From Desulfosporosinus youngiae DSM 17734 (lineage in GTDB: Bacteria > Bacillota > Desulfitobacteriia > Desulfitobacteriales > Desulfitobacteriaceae): a stretch of DNA of 64,000 bases. Position 1 is the stretch's first letter, and every line of letters starts with the position of its first letter. The stretch covers positions 5,371,417-5,435,416 of the forward strand of contig NZ_CM001441.1 of assembly GCF_000244895.1 (NCBI RefSeq), written 5' to 3'. Positions 18,096 to 25,896 of the stretch are shown here, piece after piece. The notes beneath the pieces are model-generated. The model was not told where the DNA came from. It saw only the letters and a program-made list of their open reading frames with translations, and made no database searches. The position numbers and the translations under genes were made by a program.

Positions 18096-19412
18096 TTAGT
18101 TCACCTGCGCTTTCACATAGATTTTTTCCACACTATCAATCGGCTGGGTGTAGGCCTCTATAAAGACCGCATCCCCTTCGTTGCCGGCTATGACTGTAAT
18201 GTCAGACTGGGAATCAAAGTTTTGAATCGCGTTGATTTCCTGCAGGGTCTCCATATAGCGGATACACTCGCCCTTAAGCAGATTTCTGCCATCATCATTG
18301 TTGTTTACTTTCCCAATGTAAAACTCAGAAAAGGTGCTTTCCAGGTAGTTATTAATGCCATCCAGCACCCTGATCACTCGATTCTTGCTGAAGGCTTTGC
18401 CTTTGTCCGAGGTGAAGCTTGTCAGGGTATTAATATCTTGCTCTACCAGCGCCCGGTTATCATTAGCGGTAAACAAGAACTCCCCTGCCTTCAGTGCTGT
18501 AATAATCTGGGTGTTGGTATATCTGGGCGCCACATCCACTGCTCCATCATAAGCCTGATAAGTAAGTGATTCATTCACTTGCGCACCTGACGTTGCACCG
18601 GCTACCCAGACAGTGGCTTGAGCTGCCGTAAGGGTTGTTCCGTCAATTAAGATGACACCATTCTTGACACTGATTACGCCTTCATAATCGGCCAAAGGAT
18701 AATTCTCTAAAACCACCTGTATTTTCTTGCCTTCATCATCCCGCAGACGTTTGCAAAAGGCTTGGAACATGGCTTTAAGGGTATCATCTGTCGAAGGCAG
18801 GGCCATGGTGTTGAAGTCGTAAATCTCCACTGCGGCCAAATAGTCAACATAAGCTTGATTAGTGATCGTGCCGTCTGCGCCATTGACAAGGGGCACACCG
18901 GCGGTCTCTGTCAAACTCCCGCTGCCAGAGAATATAACCCAATCATTTGCGGCAAGTCCTGCAATATTCGTTACAATTTGCTTATCCATCTCAGTCCCAT
19001 CGACTAAGGTGGATACATCAAACTTTGTATCATCATCAATATTTTCCTGAATGACCAGGGAAATGTCGTTGCCGCGAATCCCGCCCCACTTCGCCGTAGC
19101 TGTCAGGTTTTCTATGGTTACTGCGGCCTTTGTGCCGGCATTAAGCCGATAAAGAAGCAAGGTTTTGGCTCTCTTCAAGGCTTCTTTAATCAAGAGCAAT
19201 CTAGGATCTGTAATGCTGTAACCCAGCATGGAGAAGGTATCCTCTCCGGCTTCAATAGAAATGATTTTATTAGGCTCTCCCCAGGAGAGCATTAAGGGCA
19301 GAGTAGCTATGCCGCGCTCCCCAAGAGTTCCCAGCGCTTGGGGATTAGACTCAAAGTTTATATAAACCCCTGGTCGCACTTTGTTTTGTATAGTGAATGT
19401 ACCTGCTGCCAT
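18096..19412 (-). CDS. xkdK: Contractile tail sheath protein (XkdK)
   Basis: About 438 residues, usual for XkdK sheaths. N-terminus MAAGTFTIQNKVRPGVYINF; later APRYTNTQIITALKAGEFLF and NTLTSFTSDKGKAFSKNRVI, typical of the conserved C-terminal sheath domain. I use the ATG at 19412 with AGGAGG nine bases upstream; a TTG three codons earlier is too close to that site. Presence of an intact sheath marks this as a myovirus-type tail. Copy at 54226-55542. Confidence 0.95.
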   Translation of the reverse strand: MAAGTFTIQNKVRPGVYINFESNPQALGTLGERGIATLPLMLSWGEPNKIISIEAGEDTFSMLGYSITDPRLLLIKEALKRAKTLLLYRLNAGTKAAVTIENLTATAKWGGIRGNDISLVIQENIDDDTKFDVSTLVDGTEMDKQIVTNIAGLAANDWVIFSGSGSLTETAGVPLVNGADGTITNQAYVDYLAAVEIYDFNTMALPSTDDTLKAMFQAFCKRLRDDEGKKIQVVLENYPLADYEGVISVKNGVILIDGTTLTAAQATVWVAGATSGAQVNESLTYQAYDGAVDVAPRYTNTQIITALKAGEFLFTANDNRALVEQDINTLTSFTSDKGKAFSKNRVIRVLDGINNYLESTFSEFYIGKVNNNDDGRNLLKGECIRYMETLQEINAIQNFDSQSDITVIAGNEGDAVFIEAYTQPIDSVEKIYVKAQVN

Positions 19413-19413
19413 T

Positions 19414-19596
19414 TCACCCAACCTCCTTAGTTAAAAAATCGTCAAGTATTGCTTTGATTTGATGACAAGTGTATTTCTGTCTTTCATCTAAAAGCGCTTG
19501 CAAAGCATCCTTTGGGGTATACTGTTTAGACTGTATTATTTGCTGTTTCGTGTAGGCCTTTGCGGTCTGCACTTTCTTTCCTTCAACCACGTACAT
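19414..19596 (-). CDS. Small conserved protein before the sheath gene
   Basis: 60 residues, helical, with VQTAKAYTKQQIIQSKQYTP and LLDERQKYTCHQIKAILDDF. The locus B copy (55545-55730) keeps KAYTKQQI and the C-terminal helix. Found only between tail terminator and sheath; its frame overlaps the previous gene by 14 bases. Function unknown, possibly a sheath or tube assembly aid. Confidence 0.7.
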   Translation of the reverse strand: MYVVEGKKVQTAKAYTKQQIIQSKQYTPKDALQALLDERQKYTCHQIKAILDDFLTKEVG

Positions 19597-20002
19597 ACCC
19601 CTCCTGTTTCATAGACTGCATTAGCCGATCTGATTCAGCCCTGCGCAGTACATAAAAATTATAGGCTACAAAAAAATGAAGTACCCCGTCAACAATTTCA
19701 TGACGCATTCCGGTACCCCTGACAAGCCTGCCGTCCACGCTGATCAGCTCCATCTTGTCATAGAGCTGCTCTGCCATGTCATGCAGGTTTCCATTACTTC
19801 CTCCATAATAATGAAGATCAAAGAAATGAAACCGTTGATACCGCTGGCCAAGCAGTTGCTCCTGGGACGCAGAAAGGAGCTTTACAAAAAAACAAGGTTC
19901 TTCAAAATCCTCCGCAAGTTCTTCTTCATAAATGCTTATATCGGGAAAATTCTGATCCAATACCGATATAATGCTGTCGCGAATGAGGTTGACAGTTATC
20001 AA
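19583..20002 (-). CDS. Tail terminator protein, DUF6838-like (XkdJ position)
   Basis: 139 residues starting with TTG (MITVNLIRDSIISVLDQNFP), ribosome site GGAGGG. Contains FVKLLSASQEQLLGQRYQRF and LYDKMELISVDGRLVRGTGM, the pattern of phage tail terminators that cap the tube. In locus A it directly follows the scaffold gene (their stop and start overlap), because the capsid and connector genes are missing. A tailocin still needs this protein. Copy at 55717-56142. Confidence 0.78.
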   Translation of the reverse strand: MITVNLIRDSIISVLDQNFPDISIYEEELAEDFEEPCFFVKLLSASQEQLLGQRYQRFHFFDLHYYGGSNGNLHDMAEQLYDKMELISVDGRLVRGTGMRHEIVDGVLHFFVAYNFYVLRRAESDRLMQSMKQEGYVRG

Positions 20003-20532
20003 TAAAATCCCTCCTTTGGTGCAGACCCTTCAACCGGCCTAACCCCTTTGAACTGGAATCCCTGGTTTTCCTTTTTCTCCTCACTAAATAAAAAAGCCTT
20101 GGATTCTTTTAACGATTTGAGCTGATCGTCTAAGCCGACTTTAATTGACCCGTTCTCATTTAGTTCAATCTTTGTTTTGTCCAGCAGACTAGCAACAATA
20201 TCTGGATCGTGGGCCTTGCCAGTTAGAGCCAACTTAAGGGCATTAGTTAGCGTAATGGCCTTCACGTCAGCCTCATAGTTCTCCTTAGCCTTTTTATTTT
20301 CACTTCGGAGGTTAATAATCTCAACCTGAAGGCCGGCAGTATCCACTTTCTTTAGGTCTTCAATCTGCTTATCCCGGGTAGCAATGTCCTTTTCCAGCTG
20401 CTTTTTAGCGCCGTTCACTTCATCGAAACGTAATTTTGGAATATAGCTCCTCAGCTCAACTTGAGACGCTGCCGCGGCCTTCACTGCTAATTCCTCTCTC
20501 AACCCGAGGGCAAGAAACTGCTCTTTATTCAT
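19999..20532 (-). CDS. Phage scaffold-like protein (GP20 family), orphaned
   Basis: 177 residues from MNKEQFLALGLREELA. A central coiled coil (residues 50-100) and the conserved end SLLDKTKIELNENGSIKVGL, then DDQLKSLKESKAFLFSEE, match Phage_GP20 scaffolds. The last residues (EGFY) diverge from locus B exactly where the capsid and connector block is missing. With no capsid gene here it has no obvious job, so it is likely a relic that is still open. The longer upstream frame is part of the leader. Confidence 0.8.
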   Translation of the reverse strand: MNKEQFLALGLREELAVKAAAASQVELRSYIPKLRFDEVNGAKKQLEKDIATRDKQIEDLKKVDTAGLQVEIINLRSENKKAKENYEADVKAITLTNALKLALTGKAHDPDIVASLLDKTKIELNENGSIKVGLDDQLKSLKESKAFLFSEEKKENQGFQFKGVRPVEGSAPKEGFY

Positions 20533-20620
20533 GATTATCGTCCTTTCATCGTCACTTTTTGCCCGGTCGTGTCCGGTGATGTCCTGTTCTTTTACGCCGG
20601 CAGTACCGAAACGGCGGCAC

Positions 20621-20657
20621 AATAAAAGCACTCTTACCTTTTGGCTCGAGTGCTTTT
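20621..20657 (-). terminator. Hairpin upstream of the scaffold gene
   Basis: AAAAGCACTC and GAGTGCTTTT pair with a 14-base loop and are followed by ATT on the minus strand. Locus B has a terminator-like hairpin at the same place (59533-59559). Confidence 0.65.
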
Positions 20658-20767
20658 CCATTTCTGGAGCTTCTGTACACTTTAAAATTTGGAAGTCATC
20701 CAAGGTTTTCAGAACATCCTAGCCTGGAATTTCTTTATACCGCCTCCCCGCTCTCCTCCATTTTGGC

Positions 20768-22076
20768 CTAAACCGAATAGTCATTGAAGCAGCTCATTTC
20801 TTCTTCTCTTTCTCCAGCCTTCCCAACTCTTCTTAACATCTGTCATCCAAGGATAGTTGCTGACTACAGCTTCATTCTATATAATTCCACGGTTGTTTTT
20901 GGCATCTTCAATTACTGCACTTTCCTTAATAAGGATATCCCGGTTAAAACGAAAATCAACCGCCTCATTCGAGTAATCCCGGCCGGTGGTATTGGCAATA
21001 TGAGCATCAATAAACCAGCGCAGCTGTTCTAAACTCGCTTGAAATTCAGATTCGATAATATTGGCATCCATGTCCAGACCAGCATAAAGAACTTTAAGAT
21101 CGATTCCCGACGGGCTGTTTCCAATCTTGTCAGGCTCGAATAAAACGCCTCTGCCAAATTCATAGATATCTTTGCGGTTCATCTCCATATGAACTTTATA
21201 TGCCACATAACTAGAATTTGTCAGATCCTCTAACTTGTTGACATTGTCACTCTTTCGGGCGTCATAGTCATCAATCAGCTCTTTGATCAGATCCAAAAGA
21301 GATTGCTCTTCTTCGTTATATTTAAAGGCAATGAAGGGTACACGCTCCCAATTGACTGGTTTTACGCTATCTCCCTGAACAACTGTAAAGTGCGCCCCTT
21401 CTTCTCCTTCCTCTATATCGGGAACTAGTCCGTACTGTCCCCCGCTTTGTAGAATATATCGTTTTACGCCGTTTATATCCCACCATTCAATCTTCGTTAC
21501 GACAGTTCGCCGTGTTTCTTCGTAGGTCTCCACCTCATAAACTCTGATCACAGCCTGCAAATCTCTATGTGCTGCATTATACCAAAGGGGAATGATTTCT
21601 TCCGATGGGATCCTCATAAAGGACAATTGGCCAGTTTCGTCATAGTAGACGTGCAGCCAGGCAATACCTTTCTTGATTGCCTCTTTTCCAATATTCTGCA
21701 GCATTCGAAGCATCGACTTTCCCCAAAAAGTGGCAAGCTGCTTTTGATAGTCTTGGATGTCTGTCTGTACGCTCAGCGGTTTGGAAAACAAATATCCAAC
21801 TTTCTGATCTACCAGCTTGCGAAAAAAGCCATTGACCAATTTATTATTTGATAAATTCCCAACAATTTCTTTTTCCCCACTGGCCCCGATCTCCCTTCGT
21901 TCACGGTTCAGGATGTCTGTTTTATTTCGGTAATAATTCTCCCCTTTGATCATCTCTTTTCGCTTATGAGACGACTTCCACTCGCTAACCTTTATAGAGA
22001 TAATCTGCTCCAAGTTCGTCAAATTTTTTACGCCGGCCACGCTCATTGTGGCGATGCGCTCATTTTCTATAATCAC
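20768..22076 (-). pseudogene. Portal protein pseudogene
   Basis: From the GTG at 22076 (VIIENERIATMSVAG) the frame matches the intact portal at 62266-63750 through VIEDAKNNRGII, then meets an in-frame TAG at 20877-20879. Past that stop the reading continues homologously (NEAVVSNYPWMTDVK for SDETVISNHPWVTDAK), and then needs a frameshift to recover the charged tail. The middle also lacks about 40 residues present in locus B. Portals join head and tail and are needless in a headless particle. Confidence 0.85.
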
Positions 22077-22253
22077 GTCAGTCTCACCTCTTTTCCGGAT
22101 AGTTTCTGATTTATCAGGCTGCGTGTCCAATGGGATAATTAATGGAAAACAGCTCTGAAGAATCCCTTGCCAGCCAATAAAAAACGGCTAACAGAGGAAT
22201 AGTCAATAAATATACAATAATCTTTGATCAAGTATAGTTTTGTTATGCAATAT

Positions 22254-22279
22254 AAAAAGCGCTCCTTTCGGAACGCTCT
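22254..22279 (-). terminator. Terminator between late regulator and tail operon
   Basis: On the minus strand, AGCGTTCC and GGAGCGCT close a GAAA loop and are followed by TTTTT. It would stop read-through from the regulator gene unless antitermination occurs. Confidence 0.75.
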
Positions 22280-22350
22280 TAAATCATATTTTTGCATTAT
22301 AGAAATTTTAACATAGCTAAAAGGGATTGTACAGGGCAGGACTTTGGGCA

Positions 22351-22905
22351 TCAATCGGGCAGGACCCGGACATTTTCATTCAAAGCATCTGCTCCGAAAA
22401 GCATAATCTTTAGTTTATTCACCAGGCGATTTTTATTTCTTCTTACAGTTTTTTCATCACATTCAAGATCCGAGGCAATGCTTTCAATAGTCATTCCATC
22501 CCAGTATTTCATGGGAACTATTTCATAATATTTATCATCTTTAATCACTTCAAGGGCCCTGTCAATCCTCATTACCTCCTGCCTCGTCCGCATCATGCTT
22601 GACTTTATACCTTGCGTATATCTGTCAATATCCAATCCATGACTTCCGGTATTACTCGTTGAAAACCTTATAATGTCTTTTGAGCGATTATTCGTAGGAG
22701 TTGTATAGGCTTCAGGATCAAATAAGAATTCTTCATCTTGAGCAACCTTTAGCTTCAAAGCTTGGTAATTATACAGCAGGGTTTCTGTTTCTTGAAAGAA
22801 ATTACGTTCAACAAGTGTATCTTGCGTCGCAGCTTTTGCGCTTTCTTGAGCCACCTTATTTACAACCGTTTCAATTAGTTTAAGAACTTCATTATTGAGT
22901 TTCAA
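22351..22905 (-). CDS. Phage late-gene regulator, sigma-like/ArpU-RinA type
   Basis: About 184 residues from a TTG at 22905 with GGAG upstream; an ATG at 22998 lacks a ribosome site. The C-terminus (VPMKYWDGMTIESIASDLEC, then DEKTVRRNKNRLVNKLKIML) is a sigma-70 region-4-like helix-turn-helix, as in ArpU/RinA-type activators placed before terminase or tail operons. It should switch on the structural genes downstream. The locus B counterpart would lie outside the window. Confidence 0.75.
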   Translation of the reverse strand: MKLNNEVLKLIETVVNKVAQESAKAATQDTLVERNFFQETETLLYNYQALKLKVAQDEEFLFDPEAYTTPTNNRSKDIIRFSTSNTGSHGLDIDRYTQGIKSSMMRTRQEVMRIDRALEVIKDDKYYEIVPMKYWDGMTIESIASDLECDEKTVRRNKNRLVNKLKIMLFGADALNENVRVLPD

Positions 22906-23020
22906 TTTTCTCCACTCCTCTCCTTTATTTAACTTACGGCTTACATACAATCTCCCTTGATTCCAGTTGCTTACATCCTCCCCTCTCTGCCACTTCATTT
23001 TTAACCAGCCCAGTCTCCAT

Positions 23021-23131
23021 TTATCCTAGTACCGAATATTCCCGGTGACAGTCGCTCTTCTGTAACCTTTCCAACTCAAGTAAGCCTCTAACTGTAAGAT
23101 TGACTGTGACTGCCTGTTGCTTACGTGACAT
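23021..23131 (-). CDS. Possible 36-residue protein
   Basis: MSRKQQAVTVNLTVRGLLEL, then ERLQK and a short tail. AGGGAG sits six bases before the ATG. It follows the Cro-like gene in the same direction and lies just beyond the operator array. No family recognised. Confidence 0.4.
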   Translation of the reverse strand: MSRKQQAVTVNLTVRGLLELERLQKSDCHREYSVLG

Positions 23132-23176
23132 TTTCTTCTCCCTGTCTCACTTTCAAATTATCATTACTTATTCTTA

Positions 23177-23277
23177 GATAATTTAATTATCAAAAACGCC
23201 AAAAAAATAAACATCCTACAAAACATTGACGATAAAATAATTATCACATATAATGTTAATTAGATAAAAAAATTATC
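23177..23277. promoter_or_regulatory. Three-operator array distal to the Cro-like gene
   Basis: Three 15-bp near-palindromes of one type: GATAATTTAATTATC (23177), GATAAAATAATTATC (23231) and GATAAAAAAATTATC (23263). The first is perfect. They share the pattern of the two sites at 23536-23578 on the other side of the gene, so one repressor probably binds all five. Confidence 0.75.
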
Positions 23278-23280
23278 ATT

Positions 23281-23499
23281 TCAATGCTTTTCGCGGCTCC
23301 CGTAAAGATCAGGAAACAATATTTCAATTGGTTCATCAAAATACCTAGACATTTTGAACATTAAATCTCTGCCAGGATTAAATGTTCCATTCTCAATCAT
23401 CCGCACATAAACCTCAGAGATCCCCAAGTCTTTGGCAACCTCTTTTTGTTTGCCCTTTTTCTTCCTACACGCGGAGAAGAAGTTGCGCCTTTTTTGCAT
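23281..23499 (-). CDS. XRE-family Cro-like regulator
   Basis: 72 residues, almost entirely one helix-turn-helix: KQKEVAKDLGISEVYVRMIE, then NGTFNPGRDLMFKMSRYF. It diverges from the repressor across the operator region and leads toward the late regulator, the position of a Cro or early activator. AGGTGA lies before the ATG. Confidence 0.82.
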   Translation of the reverse strand: MQKRRNFFSACRKKKGKQKEVAKDLGISEVYVRMIENGTFNPGRDLMFKMSRYFDEPIEILFPDLYGSREKH

Positions 23500-23535
23500 T
23501 TCCTAAGTTCACCTCCTTGTGTTTTGATTATATTT

Positions 23536-23578
23536 GATAATTATATTATCGTCAAGATATTTTGTTAATATAATTATC
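23536..23578. promoter_or_regulatory. Divergent operator pair between Cro-like and repressor genes
   Basis: GATAATTATATTATC (23536-23550) and GTTAATATAATTATC (23564-23578). Together they form a larger inverted repeat, TTGATAATTATATTA against TAATATAATTATCAA, around a 17-base centre. It covers the promoter zone of both divergent regulators. Confidence 0.8.
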
Positions 23579-23599
23579 AAAAAGAAGGGACGTTGCTCC

Positions 23600-24007
23600 A
23601 TGATTGGTGAAATCCTTGCCGAATTAAGAAATAGAAGAGGGCTTACTCAAGACCAGATGGCTGAGGCCCTAAATGTAAAAAGACCTCGCTACAATTCTTG
23701 GGAAAACAATATAGCTAAGCCAGACATAGAAATGCTCCAAAAGATAGCTAAATTTCATAATGTTACACCCGACTATATTCTTAATTTTGAATCTGACAGC
23801 CCAGTCCCCTCCTGGGCCACTGCAAAAGATAAGCGCGATTTCAAGAAAATGCTCGAAGAAGACGATGACTTAATGTTTGATGGCATCCCTATCGAAAGCG
23901 ATGACCGCCAGAGAATCAAAGACGTTCTCACCGGCCTTTTCTGGGAAGCCAAACAGATGAACAAACGCAAAAAGAAACCTGACAGCACAAACGACACCAA
24001 GAAATAA
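23600..24007 (+). CDS. Phage-type repressor, XRE family
   Basis: 135 residues from ATG 23600; the frame is open further upstream, but that part lies inside the operators. The N-terminal helix-turn-helix (LRNRRGLTQDQMAEALNVKR, then YNSWENNIAKPDIEML) is followed by an acidic linker and a basic C-terminus. Paired with an ImmA-like protease gene 40 bases downstream, it resembles ImmR/ImmA of ICEBs1: the protease destroys the repressor on a stress signal. It should hold locus A silent. Confidence 0.85.
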   Translation: MIGEILAELRNRRGLTQDQMAEALNVKRPRYNSWENNIAKPDIEMLQKIAKFHNVTPDYILNFESDSPVPSWATAKDKRDFKKMLEEDDDLMFDGIPIESDDRQRIKDVLTGLFWEAKQMNKRKKKPDSTNDTKK

Positions 24008-24046
24008 ATCCTGGTGCCGTTTTTTATAAAGAGGTGCAACTAAAAA

Positions 24047-24466
24047 ATGGACAAACTTATACATACTTTAACCCGTAAGTATAAAACCAATAACCCCTTC
24101 ACTATCGCTGAACATCTTGGAATTCATATTCGTTTTGCTGATCTGGGGGAGCACACTCGAGGTATTTATTATAGTAAGCTCAGACGTAGATTTATCGTAA
24201 TTAATTCTAGGCTGAATTCTCATTGGCAGCGATTCATATGCGCCCACGAGCTGGCACACGACAGACTTCACAGGGGTCTAAACCGCTTTTTCTTAGATAA
24301 ATACTCCTTTTCAAACGCCAATAAGTACGAAAGACAGGCAAATCGATTCGCCGTTCAACTAATTTTAATTAATACAAATATACATTCAGGTGAGACCATT
24401 GAAGACTTTTTTCTTAAAAATGGCGTTCCGACCGAGATGATTAAATACTATACAAGAAACTCTTAA
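24047..24466 (+). CDS. ImmA/IrrE-type metallopeptidase
   Basis: 139 residues. HELAH at 67-71 supplies two zinc ligands and the catalytic glutamate; E95 in YERQAN is the third ligand. This family (Peptidase_M78) cleaves XRE repressors. Same operon as the repressor. Complete and without disrupted residues, so induction of the defective locus may still be controlled. Confidence 0.88.
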   Translation: MDKLIHTLTRKYKTNNPFTIAEHLGIHIRFADLGEHTRGIYYSKLRRRFIVINSRLNSHWQRFICAHELAHDRLHRGLNRFFLDKYSFSNANKYERQANRFAVQLILINTNIHSGETIEDFFLKNGVPTEMIKYYTRNS

Positions 24467-24478
24467 GCAGATAAATTT

Positions 24479-24757
24479 TCAGAAACCACTTGGCCATATA
24501 TTTTTTACCATCTTTGAGGAACATACGTTCCATCCATTGGGGAAGGAGGATAGGAAGCGCACATCTGTTTCGTTGCTCACTAACTCATAGCCATTCAATA
24601 AGAGTTCTTCTATTAGCCTATTAATAGATTTTAAAGAAAAGTGCTTTTCGTTTACAATGTTCATTATCATGCTTTTGCTGGCCCACAATGCCAAAGAAAG
24701 GGTGATTAGAATACCAGCGAGCCCACTGAATAAAGCAATAGCTTCTTCACGAGCCAA
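24479..24757 (-). CDS. Hypothetical protein with one membrane helix
   Basis: 92 residues from a TTG start without a good ribosome site. Residues 7-32 are a hydrophobic helix; the rest is unrecognised. It faces the repressor operon, 13 bases away. It could be a 3' fragment. Confidence 0.35.
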   Translation of the reverse strand: MAREEAIALFSGLAGILITLSLALWASKSMIMNIVNEKHFSLKSINRLIEELLLNGYELVSNETDVRFLSSFPNGWNVCSSKMVKNIWPSGF

Positions 24758-24872
24758 GTCATTTTTCTATTGCAGTTTTACCCCACGATTCTCCCGTATT
24801 ACCCAATCCCGACTAACATACAGTGGACATACCGAATAAGCTATCATAACTTAGCATAAAGAGGTGAATTAT

Positions 24873-24962
24873 ATGCTTTTAGGCTTTTTAGGTTTACTTT
24901 TCCTGATACCGCAGATCATCGTATCTTTACTGGTAATACTAATCGCCTCCATTGGCCTATAA
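24873..24962 (+). CDS. 29-residue hydrophobic peptide
   Basis: MLLGFLGLLFLIPQIIVSLL, then VILIASIGL and stop: almost all hydrophobic, one membrane span. AAAGAGGTGAA gives a strong ribosome site, and a hairpin follows 8 bases after the stop. The form fits a small membrane peptide such as a type I toxin or a regulatory subunit; neither is shown. Confidence 0.55.
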   Translation: MLLGFLGLLFLIPQIIVSLLVILIASIGL

Positions 24963-24969
24963 CTGTTTC

Positions 24970-24992
24970 AGCCTAGGTATTATACCTGGGCT
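24970..24992. terminator. Hairpin after the 29-residue peptide gene
   Basis: AGCCTAGGTA and TACCTGGGCT pair almost fully. The T run is weak (ATTACATT), so termination is uncertain. Confidence 0.45.
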
Positions 24993-25044
24993 ATTACATT
25001 GTACCCGATATTCCTTTGTTCTCCCGCATCATCCGATCAAGCAC

Positions 25045-25122
25045 TTAAAACCCCATTGTGTCCTCATACTTAACCTTTGGATGAGGTTTAACTGGTTCTT
25101 TCTTTAGAGTCTCATTAGCCAT
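25045..25122 (-). CDS. Possible 25-residue protein
   Basis: MANETLKKEPVKPHPKVKYE, then DTMGF. AAGGAAGG lies just before the ATG. It follows the zinc-ribbon minigene in the same direction. Function unknown. Confidence 0.4.
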   Translation of the reverse strand: MANETLKKEPVKPHPKVKYEDTMGF

Positions 25123-25194
25123 GTTGCCTTCCTTTTTGCTACCATCCTTCCTTCACCCCTTTATTCACATTTAACTAACAGCTTATCCACCGTG

Positions 25195-25326
25195 TTATCC
25201 ACATTGCCCCCAACCACAGGACGGGTTAATGCAGTGAATGCAGCCACCTTCACGAACTATTTTATTGCCGCATTCTGGGCAAGCTTCGCTCATGCTTTGG
25301 AAGATGGTCGGATTTTGCTTAGGCAT
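25195..25326 (-). CDS. 43-residue zinc-ribbon protein
   Basis: Contains CPECGNKIVREGGCIHCINP, then SCGWGQCG. The closely spaced CxxC pairs resemble the C-terminal cysteine tail of B12-dependent ribonucleotide reductases, but here it stands alone. Its ATG overlaps the stop of the preceding frame (ATGCCTAA), so translation is probably coupled. Confidence 0.55.
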   Translation of the reverse strand: MPKQNPTIFQSMSEACPECGNKIVREGGCIHCINPSCGWGQCG

Positions 25327-25567
25327 CTTTTTCCCCTCCGATTACATCGAGTTCCATTTCTGCACGCGAATCCTCTTTGATGTAATAATTCCAGCTGCGT
25401 TCTTTGCAGATACGCTCTGCTACAACGCCAAATGATTTCGAATCAATTTCGCTTTTGTAGTGGTTAATATTTCTTATTTTTAGGAATACTTCCTTTTCTA
25501 CGGAATTTGGAAGATGGCTTATGTGGTACGTTACTTTTTCTTCAGCTATAACCGATTCAAAGCTAAC
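25319..25567 (-). pseudogene. 3' fragment of an unrecognised gene
   Basis: An open frame of 82 codons between TAG and TAA, reading SFESVIAEEKVTYHISHLPN ... ERICKERSWNYYIKED. No ATG lies near its 5' end. The coupled minigene after it suggests it was once translated. Product unknown. Confidence 0.4.
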
Positions 25568-25696
25568 CTAAGCTTAAATTCCCATCAATGCCGCATCCCT
25601 AAGTGTGTCTATCCTTTCTCCTAGAGAGCTGCTACTCCCCTTTGTAACACTTGTCCCCTGTCGCTCATAGACTACCCTAAGGAAGGTGAAGCGACA

Positions 25697-25870
25697 TTGT
25701 TATTACGTTGCCCTAACTGTCAGAAGATGGATCATTTAAGCAAGTGGGTCACCTGTACGTCCAAAACATTAAAAATGAACATCCTTTCGGCTGCTAAGAA
25801 TACTGAATATGTCTGTCCAAAATGTAAAAGTGTATCTCCTAGGGTAAGTATTCCACGCATTCCCCATTAA
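25697..25870 (+). CDS. Small two-CxxC zinc-ribbon protein, TTG start
   Basis: 57 residues: LRCPNCQKMDHLSKWVTC near the N-terminus and YVCPKCKSVSPRVSIP near the C-terminus. AAGGAAGGTGAAG precedes the TTG at 25697. The two CxxC pairs could bind one zinc. It opposes the decayed DnaD gene. Confidence 0.5.
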   Translation: MLLRCPNCQKMDHLSKWVTCTSKTLKMNILSAAKNTEYVCPKCKSVSPRVSIPRIPH

Positions 25871-25896
25871 GGTGAGTTCAGTTGGATCCGTGGCCT

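Noticed and set aside
4600..24600. Integrase and attachment sites for locus A
   Set aside because: No recombinase motif was found on either strand, and no credible direct repeat pair could be assigned by eye.
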